Below, one piece after another: positions 23,691-35,253 of a stretch of 64,000 nt of DNA; position 1 is the stretch's first letter; each line of letters starts with the position of its first letter. The stretch covers positions 62,001-126,000 of the forward strand of contig CANNZV010001853.1 in assembly GCA_947561585.1 (NCBI GenBank), read 5' to 3'. The notes beneath the pieces were generated by a model. That model worked only from the letters and a program-made list of their open reading frames with translations, did not search any database and was not told where the DNA came from. The stretch is from Caprella mutica (Eukaryota > Arthropoda > Malacostraca > Amphipoda > Caprellidae). Position numbers and translations under genes: made by a program.

Positions 23691-23923
23691 TCGTTTTATA
23701 GTTTATTGATGAAACACACTTTTTTAATAATGAATAAATACATAAGAATTATTAGAGTATCATATCAATATATATTCATGTGTATCATAGCTAAACTCTT
23801 CATATTTTCTTATCTAATTACTGAAAGTGGCACACGTGATATATATTCGTATAGTTCTTTATAAGTTTTAAATATTCTTTCGCTAAATCCTGAATTTATT
23901 GCAAGTCACAGTGCGTATTAATT

Positions 23924-24940
23924 GGTGACCGGTCAATTCGCCGAAAACAAATTCGCCGAAAACACATTCGCCGCACGACACATTCGCCGAACGACACTTT
24001 CGCTGAAAAATATGATTATTTAAAAAGGTAAGCAAATTTATCTCATATGTCCAGATGAAATTACATATTGATGAAATTACATATAACTATTCAACTATTC
24101 CTTTTATAAAATATTGACAATATGGAGAAATGTATTTGAGTACAATAAGGAAGTTAATATAACAGATTTATTTCTAGGTTTACGAAATATTCAATCTTGA
24201 AAATTGAAAATTTAGAGATATTTAATACATTCATTCTAACATAAACTTTTCATTTTTTTGAAAGGAGTTGCTGAACAAAATTGATTTTTACAATTCCTTT
24301 TTGTACTCTACTCAAATACATTTCTCCATATTGTCAATATTTTATATAAGGAATAGTTATATGAATATTCTTAGAACCTAGAAATAAATCTGTTTTAACT
24401 GCATCTTCAATAGTTGTTGAAATATACGAATTTATACTTGGTAGACTTTTTTGTGGGTAACCCTGTATAGTGAAAACTTCACGAACTACTCACAGTAGCA
24501 GACTGATTCAACAATGTATATAGAGAAGGATTAAAGTAAATTGAGATCAACACACAAGAAAAATCACTGATAATCGTACACAGAAAATTGGATTAGTATA
24601 TAGTTAATAAATTGACACAAATAATGCAGCAATAGCATTATATGAATTAATTAAAACAACGTGAATTCCATAAAGTTTAACCAATAATTATGTAGAATAC
24701 TGTAAAGTAATTTGTACACTTATATGCAACTTCATCTATATGTAATTTCTTCTGGACATATGAGATAAATTCTTTTACCTTTCTAAATAATCATATTTTT
24801 CGGTAAAAGTGTCGTTCAGCGAATGTGTCGTGTGGCGAATGTGTTTTCTCCGAATGTGTTATAGGCGAAAGTGATTTCGGCGAATGTGTTTTTGGCGAAA
24901 GTGATTTTGGCGAATGTGTTTTTGGCGAATTGACCAAGAA
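23924..24940. mobile_element. Foldback-like element B
   Basis: 1017 bp. The left end is GGTGACCGGTCAATTCGCC, the right end inverted GGTTCTTGGTCAATTCGCC. The left array (23931-24010) has units like ACATTCGCCGAACGAC; the right array (24798-24935) is its inverse. Arm homology continues inward past the arrays (TATGATTATTTAAAAAGGTA and CTCATATGTCCAGA on the left, their complements at 24750-24795). Flanking 9-mers GTATTAATT (23915-23923) and GTATTAGTT (24941-24949) differ at one base. The interior also has an inverted block around TACATTTCTCCATATTGTCA. No transposase is present. Confidence 0.85.
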
Positions 24941-25005
24941 CCGTATTAGTTAGGGATAGAAATACGAGAGTTTTCCAACAAACTGGTTGGAATATCCTCC
25001 TCACT

Positions 25006-26882
25006 GGATCAGTGTAAATTCATCGCGGGTAAATTCATCGCAGTAAATTCATCGCGATAAATTCATCGCATGGTAAATTCATCGCGTGGTAAATTCATCG
25101 CGTGGTAAATTCATCGCATGGTAAATTCATCGCATGGTAATTTCATCGCAGGTAAATTCATCGCATAATAAATCATCTATGATAAAAGGAAGGTAGATAA
25201 TATAGATAATAGAGAGGTAAATAAAAGATGATTTTTTTCTATAATGACAATATGGTGAACTGACAATTGGGCCAAAGACAATTGGTCCCCAGGACAATTG
25301 AGCTCACGACAATTGGGCCCACGACAATTGGGCTCCAAAATAATTGAACCCATAAAAAATTGAGCAGAAGAAACAATAAAAAAGTGTTACTTTGTTATTA
25401 TTAGGGTAGTGATAACATTATCTTTGAAATATGTTTTATATTCTCCAAAAATTTGTTTGTAATTTTCAAATTCGTTTGATATAGGTACTTGATAATGTTA
25501 AATCACATTTGTATACTGATATCATGTTTCGGTGTAATGAAAATACTTTAAGTATTTAAATTATTTTTATTTACTGGAATCATGTCTTGTGAATTTTCGT
25601 TACATTGAACTAAGAAGAATTTAAGAGTTGTAGGGATAAAATGAGATTGTGAAAATACCGTTTGTAATACTAATTTATAAAACTATTCTATACTGAACAC
25701 TGAACAGTGAACAGGTTTTAACAAATTCACGTTGACTTTAATTCGACTTGTATATTCCTATAATTTCAGCATGTCTTGGTAGGCCAGGGCTATCTTTAAA
25801 TAATCACATTATTATTTTATATTATCTCTTCATCTAAAATAGATACATTCTTATTTTCTATTTGCTACATCCTAACTCATTTACTTCACAGGAGTTCACT
25901 ATAGAAGTACTGTAACTTGGAAATATGTTGCTTACATGACCTATCTCGGAACAGAAAATTATAGTAATTTAAAAGAATAAAACTATTTATTCATGAAATG
26001 AAAATCTTCTATTAAAAGATATTTATTTTTCACAAAAAGGATGTTTTTTTCATATTGGGAATATTCTATATTTCAATTATGCTCAAGACTACATTTTTAT
26101 ACCAAACGCATATTGTCACATTCCTAGTTATTACGGTAGCAATGATCTTAAATTAGGTTGATACTGTAGACTCTGAAAAAATGGGCAAATAATATATTGG
26201 TCCTTGGGCCCAATTGTCCGGGGACCAATTGTCCTGGGGCCTAATTGTCCTGGGGCCAACTGTCTTGTGCCCAATTGTCGTGGCACAATTGTCGGTCCAC
26301 GAAATAATATATGGGTATGTTTCTAAAGCAAAACGTTAATATTAAAGATTAAATTCTATCGTTACAACTGCACAAAAAATAATTATATCTAAATTTCTTT
26401 TAAAAAGATAAATTGTAATCATTAATCAATACCTCTTAAATAATTAGAAAACCTGGTTCCCATTTACTGAGGCAATTATGCTTTGCAGATCATATTTTCA
26501 AAGAGGTGTAGCAAAATATGCAAAACTATAAATTAATAAATTTTATGCAAGTATACTCACACATTAAATAGTTTAAATTAAATATTAATTGAATGATATA
26601 CATGCGAAAATTATATATGACATTCTATTACTAAAATCCAATGATTTAAAATAAACTAACATCACAGATTCGTGCAAACAAGTTACCCTAATCCATCGAA
26701 AAATAAAGTAACGTTGGTGCGATAATTTGCAAAAAGTATATTTAAGTTTATCAATTTAATTTTATATATATAATGTACCATGCGATAAATTTACCATGCG
26801 ATGAATTTACCATGCGATGATTTTACCACGCGATGAATTTACTATGCGATGTATTTACCACGCGATGAATTTACCGGATACC
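25006..26882. mobile_element. Foldback-like element C, hosting element D
   Basis: 1877 bp including the nested element D. The left array (25013-25170) has 16-bp units GGTAAATTCATCGCAT; the right array (26775-26876) has the inverse, ACCATGCGATGAATTT. The ends are GGATCAGTGTAAATTCATCG on the left and, inverted, GGTATCCGGTAAATTCATCG on the right. The exact 9-bp duplication CTCCTCACT flanks it (24997-25005 and 26883-26891), the clearest duplication of the set. It lies 56 bases beyond the duplication of element B. Confidence 0.88.
25254..26301. mobile_element. Foldback-like element D, nested in C
   Basis: 1048 bp between inverted arrays of about 15-bp units: GACAATTGGGCCCAC type on the left (25259-25370) and GGGCCAACTGTC / CCCAATTGTCGTG type on the right (26208-26296). 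The left end is GGTGAACTGACAATTGG; the right end inverted is CGTGGACCGACAATTGTG. The flanking 9-mers TGACAATAT and AAATAATAT agree at only 6 of 9 positions, so the duplication is doubtful. The interior is AT-rich with no ORF. Confidence 0.78.
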
Positions 26883-26891
26883 CTCCTCACT

Positions 26892-27404
26892 CGCTGCCAT
26901 AATGATTTTATATAGCGAAAACAAATAAGGACTTGAAAATATTTAACATTACAGAGAATCTTATATAAATCAACTTTAAATCCGTACCAGTTGATTTTAT
27001 ATTACATATTACTACCGATAATATTAGGACTTGAAATATGTCACCAACACTTCTGAAAAAACGTATACAATACATATACTAAATGGAAAGTTATAATGAG
27101 GCCAGAGAATATTTATGTACGGCTCTTTCTTACGAGGCCCAACCATAATTTACGCCTTTAATATTTTTTGATACAAGATCTTTTCAATGCAGGCATGTAA
27201 TATATCATAGTTAAGCCACAATGATTCATTGCATTTTGGAACCTGTTGTGTTTGTGAGTATGTTTGTGTGTGGTATGCAGATTTTTCTCTGAAGGAAATT
27301 TCGTCCACCGACATTTCGTCGACTTGATGTAACATCGACAAGACGATTCGATGGCAAATTTTCCACAAGGAGATATTAACATAGTAAACATAAATTGCAG
27401 CAAT
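26892..27404. other. No gene supported; short degenerate array-like words
   Basis: The overlapping minus-strand open frames at 27150-27440 have no recognisable domain. At 27290-27320 the words AAATTTCGTCCACCGACATT and TTCGTCGAC resemble a worn foldback unit (compare the array at 13350). Confidence 0.4.
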
Positions 27405-27485
27405 GTAGTTTGTTGTATCCATTAATTTGTTGTACTGCACCCTTTATGATTGTTCAATGACATGGCAGAGATGGTCGGGGTTCCC
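27405..27485. repeat. Dispersed repeat D2, copy 1
   Basis: TTTGTTGTACTGCACCCTTT followed by ATGATTGTTCAATGACATGG and GCAGAGATGGTCGGGG is closely similar to 45640-45740 (TTTGTTGTACTGCACACTTC, then GTTTAGTAACCTGGCAGGGG). An interspersed repeat of unknown class. Confidence 0.55.
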
Positions 27486-27755
27486 AAATATTGGAGTGTG
27501 TTAATATCCTCTTTGAGAAAATTCGTTGACGAAACGTCTGGCAACTTTGGGTGTACATTTGCTTGTGTGAGTTTGTATGTATCAAAGATATACACTGGAA
27601 AAAGAGTGATGACTTAAAGTAAATGTTATCTCTACAAAATGTCCCTCGCACACCAAACATGATCTTTGTGTCTGTAAAACAAATATCAATCAACAGAAAT
27701 AAATCAAATATAAAACTGTATTTAGCTCTTTAGATTCATTAAATAAACCTTTCTA

Positions 27756-28582
27756 TTAGGGGACCGACCATGGTTTTTGAACACTTTTTTATTAATGAAG
27801 CTACGGTTCTGAAACTTGGTACACATATGTAAAATTGAATTCTCTTTTGATTTTAATGGTGGCATTTTTTCGATTCGACCCAAACAAAACGAATTATTCC
27901 AATATCGAACGGATTTCGACCCTTTTTCGTAAGGCCTACAGCTCCCTTTTGGCTGAAGCTACGGCATTGCAGTTTTTTGCATTCGATTCTCAAGAGGATG
28001 GTCTAGAAATGAACGTGAGTTTTGTTCGAACATCTGATTATTTTCGAAAAAATAAGAATATTTTTTTTTTAATTTCATATTTAAAAATAATAATTTGAAA
28101 TTCGAACAAAACTCAAATTCAGTTTTAGATAATTTCCTGGAGATTCGAATGCAAAATACCGCAATGCCGTAGCTTAAACTAAAATCAAGCCTTAGATGTT
28201 TGAATACCAAAATTTGCGGCTATTTTGAAGTGCCTCAAAATGGCATCCGAAGTTATTGGAGACCGACCATGTTTTTGAAATAAAAATTATTAAAGAAGCT
28301 ACGGTTCTAAAACTTCGTAATCATATATATATACAAAATTGAATTCCCTACCGTTTTTGTTCACGGCCTTTTTCCGATTAGACCCATAAAAACCGAGTTA
28401 TTCGAACTAACAGAGCGCTATACCCACCCCCTTCTCCCCTCTTCCCAGGGCCATAGCTTCACACAGGCACACTCTAGAATTCTGTTTTTTGTACAATCAT
28501 TTATAAGGTTGTTAGCTACCTATTTATGAAAGATGAAACAAATGATACAATTTAGAAATTTTTCCATGGTCACTCCCCTTAA
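27756..28582. mobile_element. MITE pair with TTAA-type ends (piggyBac-like)
   Basis: The left end is TTAGGGGACCGACCATGG (27756), close to TTAAGGGGACCG. The right end, inverted, is TTAAGGGGAGTGACCATGG (to 28582). A second left end, GGAGACCGACCATG, occurs internally at about 28256, so this is probably two related copies side by side or one inside another. The inner sequence has an inverted block around GAATGCAAAATACCGCAATG / GCATTGCAGTTTTTTGCATT. The small open frames at 27835-28210 lie inside the inverted block. Confidence 0.65.
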
Positions 28583-28649
28583 ATGTATTAATTAAAAACA
28601 GAAATATATCAATAAACTAACTACTTAAAATAAAATATTAAAAAATAAA

Positions 28650-29339
28650 AATAACACCATTGAATGATACATCACGATAATACCAGTGAATGATACATTA
28701 CGATAATACCACTGAATGATACATCACGATAATACCAGTGATCGATACATTACAATGATACAAGTGAATGATACATCACGATGATACCAGTGAATGATAC
28801 ATCACGATAATACCAGTGAATGATACATCACGATAATATCAGTGATTGATACAATACGATAATACCAGTGAATGATACATCAAGAAAATACCAATGAATG
28901 ATACATCACGATAATACCAGAGAATGATACATTACAATGATACCAGTGAATAATACATCACGATAATACCAGTGAATGATACATTACGATAATACCAGTG
29001 AGTGATACATTACGATAATGCCAGTGAACTATACATTACGATAATACCGTTGATTGAAAAATTAAAATAATAACTGTGAATGATACATTACGATAATACC
29101 AGTGAATGATACATAACGATAATACCAGTGAATGATACATTACGATAATACCAGTGAGTGATACATTACGATAATACCAGTGAGTGAAACATCACGATAA
29201 TACCATTGAATGATACATTACGATAATACAATTATTGAATGATACATTACGATAATACCAATGAGTAATACATCACGATAATACAATTGAATGATACATT
29301 ACGATAATACCAGTGAGTGATACATTAGGATAATGCCAG
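28650..29339. repeat. 26-bp minisatellite, left part
   Basis: About 26 copies of GAATGATACATTACGATAAT plus ACCAGT. The array breaks off at about 29339 and four or five more copies appear at 33208-33325. Everything between (a second minisatellite block plus elements E and F) therefore sits inside it. Confidence 0.9.
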
Positions 29340-29455
29340 GTAACAAAAAATTATTCCTTGGATATTCTGAGGAAATTCCATTTTGATATTATCTCGATAT
29401 CTCCAGCGTTATCCAGAGAATCCCCCATTTTGACATGTTTGCGAAATGGGGATAT
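29340..29455. repeat. GATATC-type repeat block, fragment 1
   Basis: Degenerate units around GATATTATCTCGATATCTCC directly left of element E. The block resumes at 30456 on the other side of E. See the array at 31010-31812 for the clean unit. Confidence 0.55.
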
Positions 29456-29464
29456 CCCCAAGTG

Positions 29465-30446
29465 GGTTCTAGGACAACTCGCCGCCGGACAATTCGTCAC
29501 CGGACAACTCGCCGCCGACAATTCGCCGTGAGGATAACTTGCCGAAAGGAAAATTTAACTCGCCGCCAGGACAACTCGCCGCCTAATTAATGTTTTGCTG
29601 GCGTATACATCAATTACATATATTTAAAAAGAAAAATTGAACAATGATTTGTTTCTATACGTTCAAGACTCGCATAAAACAGAAGTAGACAAATTTCATT
29701 ATTTCAATAAATTAGTTTCTTTTGTTATATTTATGATAATATTTCAGGCCGCGAAATATATTAGAGCTATTTATATAAATTTAGAAGCATTTAACGTCTG
29801 CTCCGAAACGAAGGGCTTTCTAGTTTCTCGAACAAAGGAACCAACCAGCATGCAGTCCGTGACCATATTCATGAATGCAGAAAAGCTACTTCGTCGATGC
29901 AATCAGCCTATCACTTACCAGGGAATGAAATGAAAAGGAGTAGAAGAGGAAAATGAAGAGGTGATAGTGAATACAACTTACTAGTCTACCTGAGACAAAA
30001 ATCTAAGACTTCGTAGTTAAATAACCCTTATTTCCACTAATGTACTAGTTTTAAACTAAATTAATTTTTATAAGTCATTAACCGTATTAAAGAAGACACC
30101 TGAACTTGTTATCTTTCCAATAGCAAATTACTTTTAGAAAAATACTTTCAAATAGAACGAAGAAAACTATATTTAATTTACAACACAAAATATGTTTACA
30201 TAATAATTTTAAAGAACATTAATTAAATTTTACTTTTGAAATGGAAAAGAAAACATTTTAAAATACTGCTAAGAAAATATTATAATAAATTTATGAAAAT
30301 ATTTTTTTTATAAATAAATGGTGTATGCGACAGTAGAACATATATCACACGTCGAGTTGTTTCGGTGGCGAATTGTTCTACCAGCGAATTTTCCTCACGG
30401 CGAATTGTCCGCAGAAGATTGCCCGGCGTCGAATTTTCCGGTCACC
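29465..30446. mobile_element. Foldback-like element E
   Basis: 982 bp. The left array (29472-29583) has GGACAACTCGCCGCC-type 15-bp units. The shorter right array (30362-30440) is inverted. The ends are GGTTCTAGGACAACTCGCC and, inverted, GGTGACCGGAAAATTCG. Flanking 9-mers CCCCAAGTG (29456-29464) and CTCCAAGTG (30447-30455) differ at one base. The interior carries two modules also found elsewhere: one around TTTAACGTCTGCTCCG (29789-29820) and one around ATGCAGAAAAGCTACTTCG to GAAGAGGTGATAGTGAA (29870-29975). The open frame at 29637-29933 spans these modules and is not considered a gene. Confidence 0.85.
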
Positions 30447-30455
30447 CTCCAAGTG

Positions 30456-30715
30456 ATATCGAATGAATAGTAATGGGATTTAAATATATTATCAATGGAA
30501 TATTCCCTCGAGATCAAGGGAAGGGCGAAGAATACCGAAATCATTATTTCCTCGATAAATATAAGGATAAAAATGAGATAGTGAGGAGAAATACCCTCGA
30601 TATCAAGGGGAACGAATGGAAATATTCTCTGAATCTCCCTGGATATCAAGAAAAGATCAAGGATATAGAGAGAAGCATACCAAAATTAATATTTCCTAGC
30701 ATATACATATGAATT
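30456..30715. repeat. GATATC-type repeat block, fragment 2
   Basis: Worn units with ATACCCTCGATATCAAGGGG and GGAATATTCCCTCGAGATCA, in part inverted relative to the array at 31010-31812. The open frames at 30395-30712 come from this repeat. Confidence 0.6.
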
Positions 30716-30782
30716 AGTTTAATGATAGATATTACTATATACAAATTAAATGGAAAAAAATGGAGAAATAAATGAAATTGTG

Positions 30783-30855
30783 TTTCGGGGATGCGAACCC
30801 ACAACTCCTTGCCTCCTGCTGGTGACGCTATTCACTGGACCATCCTGGATATAGT
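30783..30855 (-). repeat. tRNA-like sequence (tRNA-derived SINE head or pseudo-tRNA)
   Basis: On the minus strand a polymerase III B-box match GGGTTCGCATCC (30789-30800) follows, about 25-30 bases downstream, an A-box-like TGGTCCAGTGAATAGCG. The spacing and the GTGGGTTCGCATCCC T-arm resemble a tRNA. The acceptor ends (TCCAGGA and GAAACAC) do not pair, so it is not a functional tRNA. A SINE head is the best reading. Confidence 0.55.
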
Positions 30856-31009
30856 AAAATAAGATTACGAATGAACTTCATGCAATATGATAACTCGAGT
30901 GCATCTTTAGTGTATCTATCATCGATAAATAAAGTTTTATATTTCAATGATTTTTTTTCCTTTTATAATTGTTTTGTTTTTATATTTTTAAGAGATCATT
31001 TAATTTTCA

Positions 31010-31812
31010 CTATTTCCTTGAATATTCCCTCAATATCGGAAGGGGATCAACTAATTTTCATTAATTCCTGGAATATTCCCTCGAAATCGTTAGGGGACCA
31101 ACTAATTTTCACTAATTCCATGAATATACCATCGATATTGTTAGAGGATCAACTAATTTTCACTAATTCCATGATTATACCCTCGATATCGTTAAAGGAC
31201 CAACTAATTTTCACTAATTCCACGAAAATTACATCGATATCGTTATAGGAATAACTGATTTTCACTTATTCCTTGAAAATTACTTCGATATCGTTAGGGG
31301 ATCAACTAATTTTCACTAATCCCTTGAATATCCCTCGATATCGTTAAGGGTTCAACTAATTTTCATTTGTTCTTGGTATATTCCCTCGATATCGGTAGAG
31401 GATCATCTAATTTTCTATAATTCCAGAAATATTTTTCGTTTTCTCTAAGGGATCAACTATTTTTTATTTATTTTTGGAATATCCCTTTGATATCACTAGG
31501 GGATCCTCAGTAATTGATCAGTAATTTCTTGAATGTTCCCTTGATATCGGTAGGGGATCATATAATTTCCCGTTATCCCTGGATTATTCCCTTGATATCG
31601 TTATGGGATATACTAATATTAATTTTTTCCTGGACTTTCCCCTAGATATTGTTAGTGGAGAAACTAATTTTCTTTTATTCCTGGAATATCCCCTCGATAT
31701 CGTTAAGCAACCACCTTACTTTCATTTATTCCTGGAATATCCCCTCGAAATCGATAGGGTTAAACTAATTTTCAGTAGTTCCTTGAATATTCCCTCGATA
31801 TCCTTAGGGGAT
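31010..31812. repeat. GATATC-type minisatellite, about 50 bp, left of F
   Basis: About 15 units of roughly 50 bp containing TCCCTCGATATCGTTAGGGG then ATCAACTAATTTTCACTAAT and TCCTGGAATAT. It continues at 32920-33207 on the far side of element F. Plus-strand open frames at 30871-31248 and 31603-31887 translate repeat units (for example LIFTNSMNIPSI repeated) and are not genes. Confidence 0.9.
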
Positions 31813-32919
31813 AGGATCTGGAAAATTGATCGAAAACAATTAACCGAAAACAATATATCGAAAGCAATTGATCGAATAGAAAATTGATCTAAAGGAAAAT
31901 TGGTAGAATGAAAAAGTGATCGAAAGGAAAATTGATCGAAAGGAAAATTGGGCGAATGGAAAATTGATCTAAAGGAAAATTGGTAGAACAACAATTGATT
32001 GACTGGAGAATTGACAGAAAAAAGTTGATCGAAAATGATATTGGATCTATTTACACTAATTTACAATGACAATTAAAACCATGGATTACCAGAGAAAGTT
32101 TCTTCCAATATGTTACAGCTAGTAGATCTTGTTACCATGATTTATGTATAATAATAATTTATATAACAAAAATATATAATAATAATCTATATAACAATAA
32201 TATATAATAATAATCTATATATAACATTTCTTCGACCAACTGTTTTTCTATAACAGAGAATTATATGCTGTGGAATGTATTATAATTTGGAGAACTTTTA
32301 GTTTTTTTTAGTTCTAGAATTTAGGTAGTTCTAGATAACTTGTGAATTGAAAGTTGAATAATTAATTAATTTAGTATAGATTTAACGTCTGTTTGGGAAC
32401 CAAAAGCCATATCACTGACGGCAAAAATGAATTAAATACAAGAGATAGAAAGAAGCAGTCATAAAGAAAAGTGGATTCATGAATAAAGTCACTTAACACC
32501 GTCAGTGACAATGCTCATGGATGCAGAAAAGTTAATCTGTGAGTGCAGTCACTTACCAAGGAATCTAACAAAAAGGGACACTAAGCACCAGTTGCTGCAC
32601 TCACAAATGGAAGAAAAAATGAACCTGATCTATTCGATCAACTTTCCTTTCGATCAATTGTTGTGCGATCAATTTTCCTTTCGATCAATTTTTCATTCGA
32701 CCAATTTTCCTTTCGACAAATTTTCATTTCGACCAATTTTCCTTCGATCAATTTTCCATTCGATAAACTTTCCATTCGATCAATTTTCCTTTCGACCAAT
32801 TTTCCATTCGATCAATTTTCCTTTCGACCAATTTTCCATTCGATCAATTTTCCATTCGACCAATTGCTTTCGATAAATTGTTTTCGGTTAATTGCTTTCG
32901 ATCAATTTTCCTAGACCCC
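31813..32919. mobile_element. Foldback-like element F
   Basis: 1107 bp. The left array (31818-32035) has 16-bp units GGAAAATTGATCGAAA. The right array (32630-32913) has the inverse, CTTTCGATCAATTTTC. The ends are AGGATCTGGAAAATTGATCG and, inverted, GGGGTCTAGGAAAATTG. Flanking 9-mers TTAGGGGAT (31804-31812) and TTAAGGGAT (32920-32928) differ at one base. The interior holds the same modules as E: TTTAACGTCTG at 32381 and CTCATGGATGCAGAAAAG at 32512. The F-R-S-I-F-H-S type open frames at 31722-31994 and 32505-32914 are read-throughs of the arrays. Confidence 0.82.
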
Positions 32920-33207
32920 TTAAGGGATCAACTAATTTTCACTAATTCCTGATACATTCCCTCGATATCGTAAGGGGATTAACTATTTTCACTAATTCCT
33001 GGAATATTCCCTCGATATCAGTAGGGAATCAACTGATTTTCAATAATTCCTGGAATATTTTCTCAATATCGTTAGGGGATAAACTCAATTTCACTGATTC
33101 CTGGAATATTCCCTCGATATCGTCAGGAGATCAACAAATTTTAACTTATTCCTGGAATATTCCCTCGATATCGTTAGGGGATCAACTAATTTCACTAATT
33201 CCTGAAA
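32920..33207. repeat. GATATC-type minisatellite, right of F
   Basis: Continuation of the 31010-31812 array after element F, six units with CTCGATATCGTTAGGGGAT and ATTCCTGGAATATTCCC. Confidence 0.85.
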
Positions 33208-33325
33208 TATTACAGTGAATGATACATTACGATAATACCAGTGAATGATACATTACGATTATACCAGTGAATGGCACATTACGATAATACCAGTGAATGG
33301 CACATTACGATAATACCAGTGATTT
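33208..33325. repeat. 26-bp minisatellite, right part
   Basis: Four to five copies of GAATGATACATTACGATAAT plus ACCAGT, the same unit and orientation as 28650-29339. Confidence 0.88.
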
Positions 33326-34284
33326 ACTGCATGCTATTTATAACAGACATGGCAAGATTAGGTCATTTCCCGTAAAAGGTTCAATGTAGTGCAATATGTT
33401 TCGTATCTCCCGAGACTTTGAAATATGAACATCTGCAGCTAGTTTATTCGCAAAATGAATTGCAAGCCAAGGGTAAAGATATGGTATTTTATTTCAGTAA
33501 CTCTGATAGAGTAGAAGTGAATTTTTTTTAGTAATTTATTAGAAATATTTCAGTTGTGAAATAATACTGCCTAATTCAGTAGGAAAATTAGTACTTAAGG
33601 GATAGTTTTTGAGTTTTAAATTGTTTTAGTAATTAATTATTCATTGTTTGGGTTTTATATTACTATAGTAATTTCATTATGGAAAATATTTTGTTATTTT
33701 CAGTTGATAAATTTATGCAAAAATATCCTGTCAGTTATCGTGATTCCAATTTTGACTACGGAAATATATCAGTGCTTCTTGATTTTTTTTACACTAATTT
33801 TAATCGTCTTTCTTTAAAACAGTTTCGAACATTCTTGGGAATTAGGAATGAAAACTTCATAAAATAATTATAATTATTGAATTCAAATAATTTCAATTAA
33901 AAAAGTAACTCAAATACTGTTCTTACTATGTATATGTAGAATTTATGTAATTTTATCACTATTATTAATCATTATTACCTCATTAGATATCTGAATTTTT
34001 TTAAAAGATCATTTTACCGATAATTTTCACTCAAAATAAAAATAAAAGTAAACCTATATTCTTCTAATTACGGTTTTTGGAAAAAAAATGAATTAGATTA
34101 AGTAAATTAAATGATATTTGCAATCTCCGTAGACTTTATTAGATCAATTTCTAGGAATGATTTATCTGCATGATAAAGAGGCTTATTTCTATTACAGTCG
34201 ATTTATTCTTACCAATTTGTAGATGTATTAATATATTTAAATAAAAAGAGAACTATTCTTTCATTATATTACATTATTCTTTAC
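33326..34284. other. AT-rich DNA, no gene supported
   Basis: The open frame at 33679-33867 (62 residues) has no recognisable motif. No repeat of note is seen. Confidence 0.45.
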
Positions 34285-35119
34285 ACTCGTACTTTCCCTA
34301 TCACAGTTACGAGACAAGAACCTGTGTCTCTTAATAGAATTAAGAGACAAGTACCTCTGTCTCTAAGACAGTTACGATACAAGTACCTCTGTCTTTGAGA
34401 CAGTTAAGAGACAAGTACCTCTGTCTCTAAGACAGTTACGAGACAAGTACCTCTGTATCTAAGACAGTTAATAGACAAGTACCTCTGTCTCTAAGACAGT
34501 TACGAGACTGGTACCTTCGTCTCTAAGACAGTTATGAGACAAGTACCTCTGTCTCTAGGACAGTTACGAGACAAGTACCTCTGTCTCTAAGAAAGTTAAG
34601 AGACAAGTACCTCTTTCTCTAGGACAGTTACGAGACGGGTACCTCATGTCTCTAAGAAAGTTAAGAGACAAGTACCCATGTCTCTCAGACAGTTATGAGA
34701 CAAGTACCTCTGTCTCTAAGACAGTTATGAGACAAGTACCTCTGTCTTTAAGACAGTTGAGAGAAAAGTACCTCTGTCTCTAAGAAAGTTAAGAGACAAG
34801 TACCTTTGTCTCTAAGACAGTTATGAGACAAGTACCTCTGTCTCTAAGAAAGTTAAGAGACAAGTAGCTCTGTCTCTAAGACAGTTACGAGACTAGTACC
34901 TCTGTCTCTAAGACAGTTAAGAGACAAGTACCCATGTCTCTCAGACAGTTATGAGACAAGTGCCTCTGTCTCTAAGACAGTTAAGAGACAAGTAAATCTG
35001 TCTCTAAGACAGTTACGAGACAAGTACCTCTGTCTCTAAGACAGTTAAGATACAAGTACCTCTGTCACTAAGACAGTTATGAGAAAAGTACCTCTGTCTG
35101 TAAGACAGTTATGAGACAA
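34285..35119. repeat. 32-bp minisatellite, left of the LINE
   Basis: About 26 copies of a 32-bp unit containing GAGACAAGTACCTCTGTCTC and TAAGACAGTTAC. GAGAC and GTCTC inside the unit are inverted, so units can fold. The array ends at ACAA (35116-35119) at the LINE 3' end and resumes with ACAA at 39920. Confidence 0.92.
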
Positions 35120-35253
35120 CTGGAACTGGAACTGGAACTGGAATTAATTCGCCGGTGCTGGCTTCTCATCGCCACCAGCTCGTCTTCATTCACCTCACCT
35201 CCTCTCATACACCTTCCGCAGGGCCGTACCCCCCCTCACCCATCCAACACACC

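Noticed and set aside
29637..29933. 98-residue ORF in element E whose C-terminal peptide (MNAEKLL) recurs at 32505 and 50700
   Set aside because: The similarity is at DNA level within a shared module. The upstream frames differ and the other copies have stops, so coding is not supported.
30783..30855. Functional tRNA gene
   Set aside because: B-box and A-box are good but the acceptor stem does not pair, so it is kept only as a tRNA-like sequence.
31603..32914. Phe/Ser/Ile-rich repeat ORFs (FRSIFHST type)
   Set aside because: Translations of the 16-bp arrays of foldback element F and the GATATC array.
34285..35119. CRISPR-like direct repeats with hairpin (GAGAC/GTCTC)
   Set aside because: Head-to-tail 32-bp unit without spacers, split by a LINE.
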